64,000 bases of DNA, from assembly GCF_004101865.1 (NCBI RefSeq), contig NZ_CP026118.1:558001-622000 (forward strand). Direction: 5' to 3'. The position numbers and the translations under genes were made by a program. Of this stretch, positions 52,977-62,549 are shown in pieces (positions within the stretch are counted from its first letter, which is position 1; every line of letters begins with the position of its first letter). The notes under the pieces were generated by a model. It did no database searches. It was not told where the DNA came from and saw nothing but the letters and a program-made list of their open reading frames with translations. The stretch is from Halobacillus litoralis (GTDB taxonomy: Bacteria; Bacillota; Bacilli; Bacillales; Halobacillaceae).

Positions 52977-54395
52977 ATGAGTCTACCAGATCGAACTTTG
53001 AACACAGGGGTGGAAAAGAAACGAAAATGGGAAATGCCGGATACATATGTCATTCTTTTTGCAGTTTTATTGTTAGCGGTGATCTCAACCTATCTTGTTC
53101 CATCAGGAGCATTTGAGCGTGAAACTGTGGATGGCGTGGAGCGGGTCATTCCTGGTACATACAGTGAAGTAGATGGAAGCCCGGCAGGATTCATGGATAT
53201 CTTTTTAGCCTTACAGGAAGGGATGATTCAGTCAGCGGGACTGATCTTCTTAGTGTTATTTGCTGGAGGAGCATTTGAAGTTGTCGAGCGCTCGGGTGCG
53301 ATAAAAGGTGGGATTTTAAGAGCGGTCAATAAAACCAGAGGAAAGGAGTTCTGGCTGATTTCAGTGGTTTCCATATTATTCGCCATAGGAGGAGCCGTCG
53401 GAGTCATCGCGAACGCTGTCATTCCTTTTGTAGCGATTGGTGTGATTATTGCCCGGGCGATGAAGCTGGATGCAATCGTTGCCGTATCGATTACGTTCGG
53501 AGCGACATTCGCCGGGTTTAACGTCGGTTTTTTAAATCCTTATACTGTTGGAATCGCTCAGTCAATTGCCGATATTCCATTGTTTTCCGGGATGCTGCTC
53601 AGAATCATCGCTTTCGTAGTAATTGTAGGAATCACCATTCATTATACGTGGAGCTATGCGAAAAAGCTGTTGAATGACCCTGCAAAAAGTCTTGTAGGTG
53701 TCTTAGATGAAAAGCAGGCGTCTGAAGATGAGTTGAAGGCGCCCTTTACGGTCCGTCATAAGTGGATCCTGGCCTTCGTAGGTGCTGCGCTATTATTCTT
53801 CATTTATGCGACGATTGAGTTTAAATGGACGATTAATCATATGGCTGCCTTTTTTATTGTGATCGGGATCGTATCAGGGATTATTGCTGGTATGAACTAT
53901 AATAAAGTGGCTATGACTTTCCTTGATGGGTGTCAAAAGCTCGTCTATGGCGCGTTGATTATCGGTGTTGCCCGTGCAGTTTTGATTGTCATGGAAAATG
54001 CGAAAATCCTGGATACGGCGGTAAATGCCTTGTCGATCCCACTTGAAGGACTGTCCCCTGTCTTCGCTGCACTTGGGATGTTTGTCGCAAATGGAGTTTT
54101 GAATTTCCTGGTTCCATCAGGAAGCGGGCAGGCAATGATCGCCATGCCGATTTTATCCCCATTAGCTGATATGGTCGGGATCACCCGTCAAGTTGCTGTT
54201 CAGGCTTATCAGTTCGGGGATGGATTCACGAATAGTATCTTTCCTACGTCCGGGCCATTGATGGCGAGCTTAGCCGTAGCGGGAGTGCCTTGGATAAAGT
54301 GGGCGAAGTGGATGCTGCCTCTCTTGTTGATCTGGATAGTGATTGCTGTGATCATGTTATCTGTAGGGGTGTTGATTGGCTGGGGACCGGTTTAA
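52977..54395 (+). CDS. YfcC-family transporter (C4-dicarboxylate or amino-acid related)
   Basis: 472 residues with about 12 helices. The YfcC group is marked by MPDTYVILFAVLLLAVISTYLVPSGAF at the start, GGAFEVVERSGAI near residue 90 and the paired GFNVGFLNPYTVGIAQ (about residue 180) and NFLVPSGSGQAM (about residue 378) segments, with FPTSGPLMASLAVAGVP near 420. An ArgR box 20 bases upstream suggests a substrate in arginine metabolism, such as arginine, ornithine or agmatine, rather than dicarboxylates. Ribosome site AGGAGG lies 10 bases or more upstream of the ATG, which is unusual. Terminator at 54544. Confidence 0.8.
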   Translation: MSLPDRTLNTGVEKKRKWEMPDTYVILFAVLLLAVISTYLVPSGAFERETVDGVERVIPGTYSEVDGSPAGFMDIFLALQEGMIQSAGLIFLVLFAGGAFEVVERSGAIKGGILRAVNKTRGKEFWLISVVSILFAIGGAVGVIANAVIPFVAIGVIIARAMKLDAIVAVSITFGATFAGFNVGFLNPYTVGIAQSIADIPLFSGMLLRIIAFVVIVGITIHYTWSYAKKLLNDPAKSLVGVLDEKQASEDELKAPFTVRHKWILAFVGAALLFFIYATIEFKWTINHMAAFFIVIGIVSGIIAGMNYNKVAMTFLDGCQKLVYGALIIGVARAVLIVMENAKILDTAVNALSIPLEGLSPVFAALGMFVANGVLNFLVPSGSGQAMIAMPILSPLADMVGITRQVAVQAYQFGDGFTNSIFPTSGPLMASLAVAGVPWIKWAKWMLPLLLIWIVIAVIMLSVGVLIGWGPV

Positions 54396-54543
54396 TACTA
54401 AGTGATCTTTCCTGAGTTAGCAGGCGTGAAATAAGTAGATAGGTTCTTAGCTTTGACATGTTTTCAGAAGAAAAAGGAAAGCTCTCCCCTGTCTCCCTGA
54501 TTTTTCGGAGGATGATCTTCCTCCAGGTTTCATCTCTATTCAC

Positions 54544-54575
54544 TCCCCGTTAGAAATAACTAACGGGGTTATTTG
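54544..54575 (+). terminator. Terminator of the YfcC gene
   Basis: CCCCGTTAG / CTAACGGGG, a 9-bp stem with a 6-base loop, followed by a short T-rich tail. Confidence 0.8.
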
Positions 54576-54714
54576 TGTATTCAATTCCATAAAACACATT
54601 ATCCGGGTCCAAATCTCCCATAATTTCCACAAGTATCCTGCATATTCCCCTTTTGGTCATGGTCTGAGAGAACTTTAGTTAAACAAAGATGGTCTTTCAA
54701 GATGTTAAAACCAT

Positions 54715-57321
54715 TCAACTCTTCCGTCTCTTCCTTACCCAAATCATCGCTATAAGCAGGGACACCCCAGCGGCCATCAAAGTGATATTGATATACGGAG
54801 GATGATAGATGAATTCTACTCTTTCATCTCCTTCTTGTATCGAGGTGCCGAGCATAGCATAGTTGACCTGTTCCAAGTCGCGTTTCTCTCCATCTACCTT
54901 AACCTGCCAACCTTTTTCATAAGGGACAGGAATGGCAAGATAGCCATCCGTATCCGCTGACAGGTCGTCGATGGTGATGCGGTTTCCAGCGATTGCTATA
55001 TCATGCTTCCGCTGGTTCTCCTGTTTATTTTCTGCTGCGTTTTCAAGTGCCACGTAATCTTCCGTATAAACCTCCACATCTTTTAACGTATAATCTCCTT
55101 CCCGCATACGGATGGAAATTTGCTCCTCTTTAGGGATGCGGATGGTGATATCATTTACATTTGTTTTATAAATGGATTCCCTGGATTTCCTAGTGGTCCA
55201 GAAATCGTTCACCCTTAGAGCAAATAGTGGCGCCTCTACTTCATTGTTCAATAGATAAAAGGAAACATAGATATCTTCAGCATCCGAATCCAGCACGGAA
55301 TCTGGAAGAGAGATGTCCAGTCCCCCTTCTTCTTCCGTGATGACAAGCCTTTCATCGGAATAGCTGCCACCGACGCTTTCTATGTTTTTCTTGTCAACCA
55401 AGTTTTCTTTATGCGGAACGTCCTTCCTTTTCGTCTCTGCATTTTCTACCACAAGACCCTGCAGCATCGCTTGCTCACGGGTCAGTGGGTGGTGATTTTC
55501 CAGTGACTCCTCCCTGTAGATCTGATCGGAAACGCGGACGAATGGGAGAGGATTGGTATTTTCATAAACAATATAGTCTTCACTTTCCCTATAAGGGACA
55601 AATCCGTATGGAATATTCGTTTCTTCCCCTTTTTCATACATGACATAGTTGGCCTGCCATAAGCTGTGCAGATTGGCACGATCCCCGAATCCAGAGTATC
55701 TGCTGACGCTTTCCCGTTTCATATCAATTTCCAGATCATGATAATAGTAATTCAGCAGATTCCCATTAAGGATACTGGAATAGACACTGGTTCCGGGAAA
55801 ACCTTGGATGATCGGTGTGTTATATCTACCATTTTCCATCCATGTGACCCGGGGCAGAGGGGTGGAATCGGAATCCAGAACATCATCAATTAATGCCTGC
55901 TGTTCTTCTGCCGAATATTTCTCACCCATAATATACTCCTTCGTGCTTTCATGGACACTTCCATCTGCATACAACTTGTCGTATTGATAATAATTCATCA
56001 CTGCAAGCTGCGATAGGACGATGATGGTGAACAGACCATACATATACACCGTTTTTTTTCCATCCTTGATGAACAGAAATACGAACAACAGTATTATTCC
56101 TGCAAAAATGGGGATAGCTGCTGACCATAGGCTGCTGAGTTCTAATGTTGGATCCGTCAACTGAAAAACCGTATACACAGCAACGAGTCCTACACTTGCA
56201 ACCGTGAGCTGTTTTATCGTCACATCTTTCAATGCGGGCAGTCCAGCAGCAACGGCGCAGCCAATCGTGAACGCTGCCAGATATTCATAACGATGCTGGG
56301 GGGCGGATAGGCCATTGAAAAAACTTGCTGCCCATGGGATGAAATGCAGGACGATCAATCCCAGGCTCAATATGGCGAATAATCGGAACTGTGGCTTCCT
56401 ATACAGCTGTCGAACGCCAAGCATCAGCACAAACACGGCTGGAACGATCAGGTAGTAGCTGTCATAAAGAATGTTGCTCGGAAAAGCAGCAAGCGGGATT
56501 TTCTGATCATATGGTGGCCGTGTGTTTTGCAGAAAACTCCAGACTGCAGGCACAAGCCCGACAGAGCCGATACCGAATCCAAGCAGGACGCAAAAACAAT
56601 AATATTTGAGTTGGACACGTTTCGGCGTTTCTATTGTGCCTAAGGGAAATATCCATCTTGCTGCTATATAGAGGCCGGTGAAAATGCCGCTGATATAGGC
56701 GAAATAAAAATTGTCAAAGAAGGAGATAGCTGTCGCTGTAATAAGCCAGCCCGGCTTTTTCTCCCGGATGATTTTTTCCACCCCGAGAATCAAAAGCGGC
56801 AGCCACAGGAAAGCATCTCCGAAGAATTCCCAATAAGTGACATGCAAAAAATACATCGCGGAAGTTCCATAAAGGACAGCGCCAATGAAGGATGGGAGCA
56901 GCCTTCCGTCGTTCAGGTATCGGAATACATATGTAGTGATGATTAATATGAACATCATCCTCACGGCGCTGCTAAAAACAGTAGCCTGGGCCCAGAACAA
57001 GACATCCGGTTCCCTGATGATCGACAGGGATTCCAGAATGAATACCACCATGACTGTCAGGAAGAAAAAGATATTGATACCATAATAATAGGCTAGCTGG
57101 CTGAGAGTGCCTCCGCCGAGTCCAAATTCATAAGAATAGAAAAAATTCCCGCTGGTGAACTGGTCGTAGAGCATCTCACGGAAAGGAACCATCTGAGAGA
57201 GCCCGTCATTCGGCCCTGTCATATACACTCCTTGTGTCCATTGGTATAGGAAGAAGGCGTGCGCCAGGAGAGCAGTGAGAAGACTGCCGCAGATAAGCAG
57301 GATCCATTGTTTCTTTGTCAT
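54715..57321 (-). CDS. yfhO: YfhO-family membrane glycosyltransferase
   Basis: 868 residues with about 12 helices, then a large extracytoplasmic domain and a final helix before the RKRRKS tail. GPNDGLSQMVPFREML at residues 37-52 and FEFG-type YSYEFGLGGG (about 64-73) are characteristic of the YfhO/GT-C family. In B. subtilis and Listeria, YfhO transfers GlcNAc from a lipid carrier to lipoteichoic acid, with CsbB making and GtcA flipping the lipid-linked sugar. All three genes are found here in that order (csbB, gtcA, yfhO), with a sigma-B promoter upstream. Confidence 0.9.
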   Translation of the reverse strand: MTKKQWILLICGSLLTALLAHAFFLYQWTQGVYMTGPNDGLSQMVPFREMLYDQFTSGNFFYSYEFGLGGGTLSQLAYYYGINIFFFLTVMVVFILESLSIIREPDVLFWAQATVFSSAVRMMFILIITTYVFRYLNDGRLLPSFIGAVLYGTSAMYFLHVTYWEFFGDAFLWLPLLILGVEKIIREKKPGWLITATAISFFDNFYFAYISGIFTGLYIAARWIFPLGTIETPKRVQLKYYCFCVLLGFGIGSVGLVPAVWSFLQNTRPPYDQKIPLAAFPSNILYDSYYLIVPAVFVLMLGVRQLYRKPQFRLFAILSLGLIVLHFIPWAASFFNGLSAPQHRYEYLAAFTIGCAVAAGLPALKDVTIKQLTVASVGLVAVYTVFQLTDPTLELSSLWSAAIPIFAGIILLFVFLFIKDGKKTVYMYGLFTIIVLSQLAVMNYYQYDKLYADGSVHESTKEYIMGEKYSAEEQQALIDDVLDSDSTPLPRVTWMENGRYNTPIIQGFPGTSVYSSILNGNLLNYYYHDLEIDMKRESVSRYSGFGDRANLHSLWQANYVMYEKGEETNIPYGFVPYRESEDYIVYENTNPLPFVRVSDQIYREESLENHHPLTREQAMLQGLVVENAETKRKDVPHKENLVDKKNIESVGGSYSDERLVITEEEGGLDISLPDSVLDSDAEDIYVSFYLLNNEVEAPLFALRVNDFWTTRKSRESIYKTNVNDITIRIPKEEQISIRMREGDYTLKDVEVYTEDYVALENAAENKQENQRKHDIAIAGNRITIDDLSADTDGYLAIPVPYEKGWQVKVDGEKRDLEQVNYAMLGTSIQEGDERVEFIYHPPYINITLMAAGVSLLIAMIWVRKRRKS

Positions 57322-57334
57322 GATTATTCACGCC

Positions 57335-57709
57335 TTACCTCTTCAGAATTTTACTAGTAACAAGAAAAGTGATTGGAACAGTGAAAATGACCGCAGCTAA
57401 TGGAGCGATATTGCCATTCCAATGCAACAGGTCGACAAACAGGTAGATTAAAAGGGAAGAAACCGACATGTTGACCACCTGAGTGAACGGGAACATAAGG
57501 AATTTGCCCAAAGTGGGCTTTACCTTATAGGTGAAATAGACATTTAAGAAAAAAGATATGACCATGCTGATGAAAAAAGCAAGGATGTGTGAAAGAAGGT
57601 AAAACCAGCCCAGAAAGTTATAAAAAAGAACATAGAATAAATAGTAATTCGCTGTATTCAGTCCGCCTACGACGACGAACCGGGTGAATTCATTGTTCCA
57701 CTTACTCAT
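57335..57709 (-). CDS. gtcA: GtrA/GtcA-family flippase
   Basis: 124 residues with four helices. FTRFVVVGGLNTANYYLFYVLF at the N-terminus and FFLNVYFTYK and ITFLVTSKILKR at the end are typical for GtrA-type flippases, which translocate undecaprenyl-phosphate-linked sugars. It overlaps csbB by 8 bases and lies 13 bases before yfhO, so the three are co-translated. In Listeria the homologue GtcA serves wall or lipoteichoic acid glycosylation. Confidence 0.88.
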   Translation of the reverse strand: MSKWNNEFTRFVVVGGLNTANYYLFYVLFYNFLGWFYLLSHILAFFISMVISFFLNVYFTYKVKPTLGKFLMFPFTQVVNMSVSSLLIYLFVDLLHWNGNIAPLAAVIFTVPITFLVTSKILKR

Positions 57710-58646
57710 AGGTATCCCTTTCTACATTACTCTCCTGCACGAGATAATGCGGACGTTTCTTTGTTTCCATATAGATTCTTCCGACATATTCACCAATCAC
57801 TCCGAGACTCACCAGCTGTACACCTCCGAGGAATAAGACGGAAGATATGATCGTGAAATAGCCAGGCTCTTCCACTCCTCTGATGAGAGTCATCACGAAG
57901 ATGAAAGAGATATAAAGGAGGCTGAGTGCCATGATTAACAAACCTGTATACATTACAAAACGAAGCGGCCGCTGGTTGAAGGAGACGATTCCTTCGATTC
58001 CATACTCTAGCAGCTGCTTCAGCGACCATTGTGAATGGCCATTTTGCCGCTCGACATTGTCAAAATGGACGGTTTTCTGTTCGAACCCGATCCACGAAAA
58101 CAGTCCCTTGGAAAACCGGTTGCCCTCACTGAGTGTCAAGATAGCTTCTAACGCCTGTCTTCCCAACAGCCGGAAATCTCCTTCCCCATCATGCAGGTCC
58201 ACCTGGATAAGGCGATTGACAGTTTTATAGTAAAGCGAAGAGAGGAAAGAGCGGGACTTTGCCTCTCCTACCCGGTTCCGCTTGGCCACTACTTGTTGAT
58301 AGCCTTCCTCATATCCCTCCAATAAATCAGGAATCAGTGCAGGGGGATGCTGCAAATCAGCATCCATAATAACCACCGCTTCCCCCCTGGCGCTCTCAAG
58401 TCCGGCGAAAAGGGCAGCCTCCTTACCGAAATTGCGTGTGAATGACACATATTTCACTTCTGGATATGTATTTGCCAATGTGCGGATATTCTTAAGCGAA
58501 TCATCACTGCTTCCATCGTTTACAAAAACTACTTCCCACGAATAGGAAAGTCCAGCAAACTCGTTTTGCAGCGCTTCATGTACCAGTTCAATATTCTCCC
58601 CCTCATTAAATGCCGGGATGACCACTGAAACCAATAACTTTTCCAT
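57702..58646 (-). CDS. csbB: CsbB-type GT2 glycosyltransferase
   Basis: 314 residues, GT-A fold then two helices. VSVVIPAFNEGENIELV (residues 6-22), FVNDGSSDDSL (about 41-51), the metal-binding DADLQHPP near residue 95 and the RQNGHSQWSLKQLL motif near residue 205 are typical of DPM1-like polyprenyl-phosphate glycosyltransferases. It should charge undecaprenyl phosphate with GlcNAc or a related sugar for the GtcA-YfhO pathway. ATG 58646 follows GGAGGTAGAGT. Promoter of the sigma-B type at 58689-58714. Confidence 0.9.
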   Translation of the reverse strand: MEKLLVSVVIPAFNEGENIELVHEALQNEFAGLSYSWEVVFVNDGSSDDSLKNIRTLANTYPEVKYVSFTRNFGKEAALFAGLESARGEAVVIMDADLQHPPALIPDLLEGYEEGYQQVVAKRNRVGEAKSRSFLSSLYYKTVNRLIQVDLHDGEGDFRLLGRQALEAILTLSEGNRFSKGLFSWIGFEQKTVHFDNVERQNGHSQWSLKQLLEYGIEGIVSFNQRPLRFVMYTGLLIMALSLLYISFIFVMTLIRGVEEPGYFTIISSVLFLGGVQLVSLGVIGEYVGRIYMETKKRPHYLVQESNVERDTYE

Positions 58647-58688
58647 ACTCTACCTCCGCACGACCGTCGTTACTAATCTGATATAAAC

Positions 58689-58714
58689 ATACCCGTGCGG
58701 CGCAAAAATGAAAC
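58689..58714 (-). promoter_or_regulatory. Sigma-B-like promoter of the csbB operon
   Basis: On the minus strand GTTTCA (58714-58709) and GGGTAT (58694-58689) lie 14 bases apart, which matches GTTTAA-N12-15-GGGTAT at eleven of twelve positions. csbB of B. subtilis is a known sigma-B gene, so the site agrees with the operon it precedes. Confidence 0.8.
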
Positions 58715-58903
58715 TTAGGGGAAGCTATGGATTTGAAGGCTATCAACCTCTATATTGCATACATAATACAACCCAATTACTAATCCTTGTCCGTTCACCC
58801 ATACCTTAAAAAGACGGTGTAATTTTATGGTAATATGGACATAAGGTTTTTCGGACCGTGCTGGTTAATAGATTACCATCCGGTTTTATGAGGAGGAAGA
58901 TAT

Positions 58904-59509
58904 GTGATAGGAAGAATATTTAATTTGAATATGTTATATATCCTTTTGGCAATAATCGCTATTGGTTTCCTGCTGCTCCCGCGAATAATCGAAGGCATCA
59001 ATCTACAATCCAAAGGGATCAGCTACCTAACAAGTAACATAGAGGACTATTATCATAAAACCTTCCCAGAAGAGGGAAAGTACACCATAAAAATTGATTT
59101 GAATGATATAGAAAGTAACGAAGGAAAAGTGCTTTTAGAGGAAAGTGAAAATAAAATTCATGTAACAGAAGTATCGCAATTGGATTCAGGATATGAAATA
59201 ACTTTCAGATCAAGCGGAAGTTATGACGCGGGTGGCGCGACATTAATTTCTGGTTTGGAGCACGTACGTAATGATAACGGTTTTACTAGTCATTTCAAAG
59301 CGGAAGCAGAAGCAGTGTATAAAGGCGAAGCTTATCAATTAACCCCTTCTGGATCTTCCGGTTTGACTTATCGCGATGGGGACCAATTCGGATTTCAGTT
59401 ATCCCATCCCGACCAAATGAAAAACATTGATTTAAAAGATGACCCTATCATAGAAGTGACAATTACTGATTTACAAGTGAATTTATGGGTGAAGAAGCCA
59501 AATAAGTAA
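58904..59509 (+). CDS. Membrane-anchored protein of unknown function
   Basis: 201 residues: a single N-terminal transmembrane segment (about 9-28) and a soluble extracytoplasmic domain rich in beta strands, with a GLEHVRNDNGF segment and an acidic C-terminus. GTG 58904 lies seven bases after AGGAGG. Diverges from csbB by some 200 bases. I recognise no family. The weak hairpin GAACACA / TGTGTTC at 59538-59568 may end its transcript. Confidence 0.6.
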   Translation: MIGRIFNLNMLYILLAIIAIGFLLLPRIIEGINLQSKGISYLTSNIEDYYHKTFPEEGKYTIKIDLNDIESNEGKVLLEESENKIHVTEVSQLDSGYEITFRSSGSYDAGGATLISGLEHVRNDNGFTSHFKAEAEAVYKGEAYQLTPSGSSGLTYRDGDQFGFQLSHPDQMKNIDLKDDPIIEVTITDLQVNLWVKKPNK

Positions 59510-59611
59510 TTCGAAGGTTGATCTTCTCCAGATAAAAGAACACACCCCTTTTAGTTAAGACTGTGTTCCATAAAATCATGCCTGAAATCCTTTAAGTTCA
59601 AATGTGAAATA

Positions 59612-60853
59612 TTAAGAAGTGCTTTGAAGTTCTGGTTCTTCTTCGAAATATCCGGATTTGCTTGGCGTCAGAACTAACTTTATTTGCCAAATGCTTAGAA
59701 CTAACAATAATGTCGAAGCAGCAATGATGCTGTACCTGACCGGAATGATATCACCTGTAAAACCAATCAATAATATAAAGATGACTTGAAGAAGACTTTG
59801 AAAGATTCCGTATATGCTAGAAATCCTCCCCATCATTTTAACAGGCACGTTATTTTGATAAAAAGTCATAAACCCAGTACCAGAAAAGGAGTTGAAAAAC
59901 CCTAAGACCATAAATCCGAATGCTACTGTCCAGAATGAAAAAGAGAAAGCATAAACCAAATAACCAACCGATACCAGAAAATATCCACTGGACATCATTG
60001 CTCTTATAGACAATTTTTCAGCCACGAACGAAACAGTAGCTGCTCCTAAAATAGAGCCCACGCCTGTGAGACTTATGAGTAAGCCGTAGTCTGTCTCAGA
60101 TAAATTCAATACCTTTTGAGTAAAGACGACCTCTTGTGCATCCATTCCAAGTGCTACAATCATAAAAAATTGAGCTAAGAAGTACACCTTTACAATAAAT
60201 AGGTTGTTCTGACTGAATTTAAATACTTCTTTCCAATCACTTCTCAATATTTTCAAGCTGAATCTGTCTCCTGTTGCATCAGCATCAGTATTCACGTTTG
60301 GCAGGAAATACAACATTATAGCTGAAACTACAAAAGAAAAAGCATTGATCCATATGGATATATGAACAGTGGTAATGAGAAGAAGTGCTCCCGAAATAGC
60401 AGGACCGATGAAGAAAGCACTGGAAGTGATCAAACTTCTGAAAGAGTTAAACCGTTTTCGACCATTCTCAGGAACAACGTTAGTTATATAGGTGATCGCT
60501 GCTGGTTCAAAGAAGGCTTTTGAAATGGATAGGCAGAATAGACATACATAGATAAGCCATATAGAGCTGAAGAAAGGAATGATCGCAACTAAAATCGCGC
60601 GAATGATGTCTGTTCCAATCATTATTCTTCTTATATTCAAACGATCTATCATACTCCCAGACCAAAATTTCGTTAACATTGAAGCTATTGGTCCTATTAT
60701 CCATAAACCCGCTACTGCAGCAGCGGAACCGGTTAATTTCAATACTAGGATATTGATGGCGACGAGATAAATAAAGTCTCCTAAAGTAGATATGCCCAAT
60801 CCAAATAGTAATAAATAAGAATTCTTTTTTTGGGAAAAGCTTTGTTTACTAAT
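59612..60853 (-). CDS. MFS transporter with probable ATT start
   Basis: About 413 residues and 12 helices. MFS motif GSMIDRLNIRRIMIGT appears between helices 2 and 3; helix 1 (LLLFGLGISTLGDFIYLVAI) is only complete if translation begins upstream of the TTG at 60799. The frame is open to ATT 60853-60851, seven bases after GTGGGGTG, and reads (I)SKQSFSQKKNSYLLLFG, a normal MFS N-terminus. No ATG, GTG or TTG is available there. Either ATT is used, or the start codon has mutated and only a shorter form is made. Confidence 0.65.
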   Translation of the reverse strand: MSKQSFSQKKNSYLLLFGLGISTLGDFIYLVAINILVLKLTGSAAAVAGLWIIGPIASMLTKFWSGSMIDRLNIRRIMIGTDIIRAILVAIIPFFSSIWLIYVCLFCLSISKAFFEPAAITYITNVVPENGRKRFNSFRSLITSSAFFIGPAISGALLLITTVHISIWINAFSFVVSAIMLYFLPNVNTDADATGDRFSLKILRSDWKEVFKFSQNNLFIVKVYFLAQFFMIVALGMDAQEVVFTQKVLNLSETDYGLLISLTGVGSILGAATVSFVAEKLSIRAMMSSGYFLVSVGYLVYAFSFSFWTVAFGFMVLGFFNSFSGTGFMTFYQNNVPVKMMGRISSIYGIFQSLLQVIFILLIGFTGDIIPVRYSIIAASTLLLVLSIWQIKLVLTPSKSGYFEEEPELQSTS

Positions 60854-61126
60854 AGTAACACCCCACTTAAGAATTCTTTCTACAAAGATTGGAAATCACC
60901 TGTAAATGTGCATAGTTGTCACAAAACATACATAACTGAAAAAGCTGCTTGCTGTGTTTTCCTCAAGATGACGGACCATAGAAGACAGCAAGAAATACCA
61001 GTGCTAAAATAGATAATATGAGAATTTCATTGATAGGCGTACGCTTTCTAATCCAGTATTAGATAAATAGGATACTTTTCGGTAGTAAAATCCGTTATAC
61101 GAATTTATCTTAAGGAGGCTTGAGGC

Positions 61127-61438
61127 ATGGACCGTAAGGAAATGGATGAACAAGTCATTCACCAATACAAGCAAGATGAACAAAAGATGATTTTAATTTT
61201 CGCTCAATGGTGTGTAAACAACGAGTTGGATCCTTTTGAAATATATAAAAAAGCTTATCCAAATCAGTCAAACAATACTGCTTTGGCGGATGCCGCGGAA
61301 TTAACACTCCCTCCAAATGAAGCCTACCAGATTCCTGTAGAAACTTTATTAGAAGTGTTGTCTTTATTCGGTAATGATGACCTTGCATTTGTAGTCAATG
61401 AGGAATGGAGCCGATTGGAACGTAAAAACAAGCAATAG
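61127..61438 (+). CDS. Small soluble protein of unknown function
   Basis: 103 residues from ATG 61127 after AAGGAGG. Helical and acidic: DEQVIHQYKQDEQKMILIFAQWC, then YKKAYPNQ and an LPPNEAYQIPVETLLEVLSLFGNDDLAFVVNEEW segment (quoted in part). I do not recognise a family, though the composition is typical of a Bacillaceae gene. A hairpin (AACAGGCTC / GAGCCTGTT, 61449-61484) follows. Confidence 0.7.
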   Translation: MDRKEMDEQVIHQYKQDEQKMILIFAQWCVNNELDPFEIYKKAYPNQSNNTALADAAELTLPPNEAYQIPVETLLEVLSLFGNDDLAFVVNEEWSRLERKNKQ

Positions 61439-61448
61439 CTGCTATTAA

Positions 61449-61486
61449 TAACAGGCTCCGTCGATTTCCGACCGAGCCTGTTGCAA
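61449..61486. terminator. Hairpin between converging genes
   Basis: AACAGGCTC / GAGCCTGTT, a 9-bp stem extended by partial pairing (CGTCG / CGACC); no strong T-run. It separates the gene at 61127 from the lipoprotein gene at 61508. Confidence 0.55.
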
Positions 61487-61507
61487 CGGGGAGGTCAGGT
61501 GTATGAC

Positions 61508-62404
61508 TTATTCAAAAGACTCTGCCACTGTGATCAGATCACCTTTTGATAGGCCCTCTACTTCCCCCTTCAACTCATAGGTGATCGATCCGTCTGACCA
61601 AATCAACCGTTGAGTCCCGCCTTCGTTTCCAGCATATTGACCTGTTTGATTCCCGATAGAAACCTCTTCCGTGTCCAAGTCCTGAGAGGTGATTTCACCA
61701 TCCTTGACGGTCATCAGTTCCATCGTTTCGTCCTTTTCGGCATGAAAGATGAATGTTAATAAGGTATCCTTCTGCTCCATGATCCCAGGTTCAATTTCTA
61801 CACCATCAACTTCAAAAGGCATGACAGTCGGATACATAGGCTGATAGGCTTCATCTCCAGTCCGGCTAACCAACATCGAACGATCGTATTCGTATAGTCC
61901 TTCTTCTGTTTCCACGGCCGTATCAAAAGCGTTCATCAATGATTGAGTGTCAATATAGTGGATTCGAGTGATTTTGCCCTCTTCGTTCGTGTTCACTCTC
62001 CCACTGATCTCCGCTGACTGACCATTACTGACATCGATTTGCATCTCAAAATCATAAGCGTTTTCTGTGTCCTCGCTCTGCTCAATGCTTCTATTGCCAA
62101 TCTCCATGTTAACTTCATTCCCATACGCCTTCTGATGAAAGCCGCCAAGCAGATTGGTGTTCACCGCCTGATTCATGTACTCTTCGGTAAAGAATGATTC
62201 GAAGTGGTCCGTGTAGTAGTCAAAAACCCCTTCATAATCATCCTCTTCATAAAATCGGGTCAGCTTTTCATCAGGTCCAGAAAAAATTTGCTCCAGGACC
62301 TTTGTTACATCATCTTCTGTCGTATTCTCACCAGTAGACTGGTTAGATGCGCAACCGGCGGCTATAAGGAGCATAATAACAATAAATAGAGTTTTTTTGA
62401 TCAA
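61508..62404 (-). CDS. Putative lipoprotein
   Basis: 298 residues. The signal peptide (FIVIMLLIAAGC) ends in the lipobox A-A-G-C near residue 18. The mature part begins with a Thr/Glu-rich linker and a helix (EQIFSGPDEKLTRFYE) and then a beta-rich domain with many Glu and Thr residues. Membrane-tethered, extracytoplasmic; no family recognised. The start is TTG 62404, eight bases after GGAGG. The fold may be of the NTF2-like type common in such lipoproteins, but this is a guess. Confidence 0.7.
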   Translation of the reverse strand: MIKKTLFIVIMLLIAAGCASNQSTGENTTEDDVTKVLEQIFSGPDEKLTRFYEEDDYEGVFDYYTDHFESFFTEEYMNQAVNTNLLGGFHQKAYGNEVNMEIGNRSIEQSEDTENAYDFEMQIDVSNGQSAEISGRVNTNEEGKITRIHYIDTQSLMNAFDTAVETEEGLYEYDRSMLVSRTGDEAYQPMYPTVMPFEVDGVEIEPGIMEQKDTLLTFIFHAEKDETMELMTVKDGEITSQDLDTEEVSIGNQTGQYAGNEGGTQRLIWSDGSITYELKGEVEGLSKGDLITVAESFE

Positions 62405-62549
62405 TAAGACAACCTCCGTTTTATCTTCTTTATACGTGTACGATTACACACTGGCTTCCGTTTCAAAAGTCGGGAATCGGGAAGCTTGGAACAGGAGACA
62501 CACTGATTATATTTTTCAAAAAAAAAGCTACCAAAAAACAGTCTAAGCC

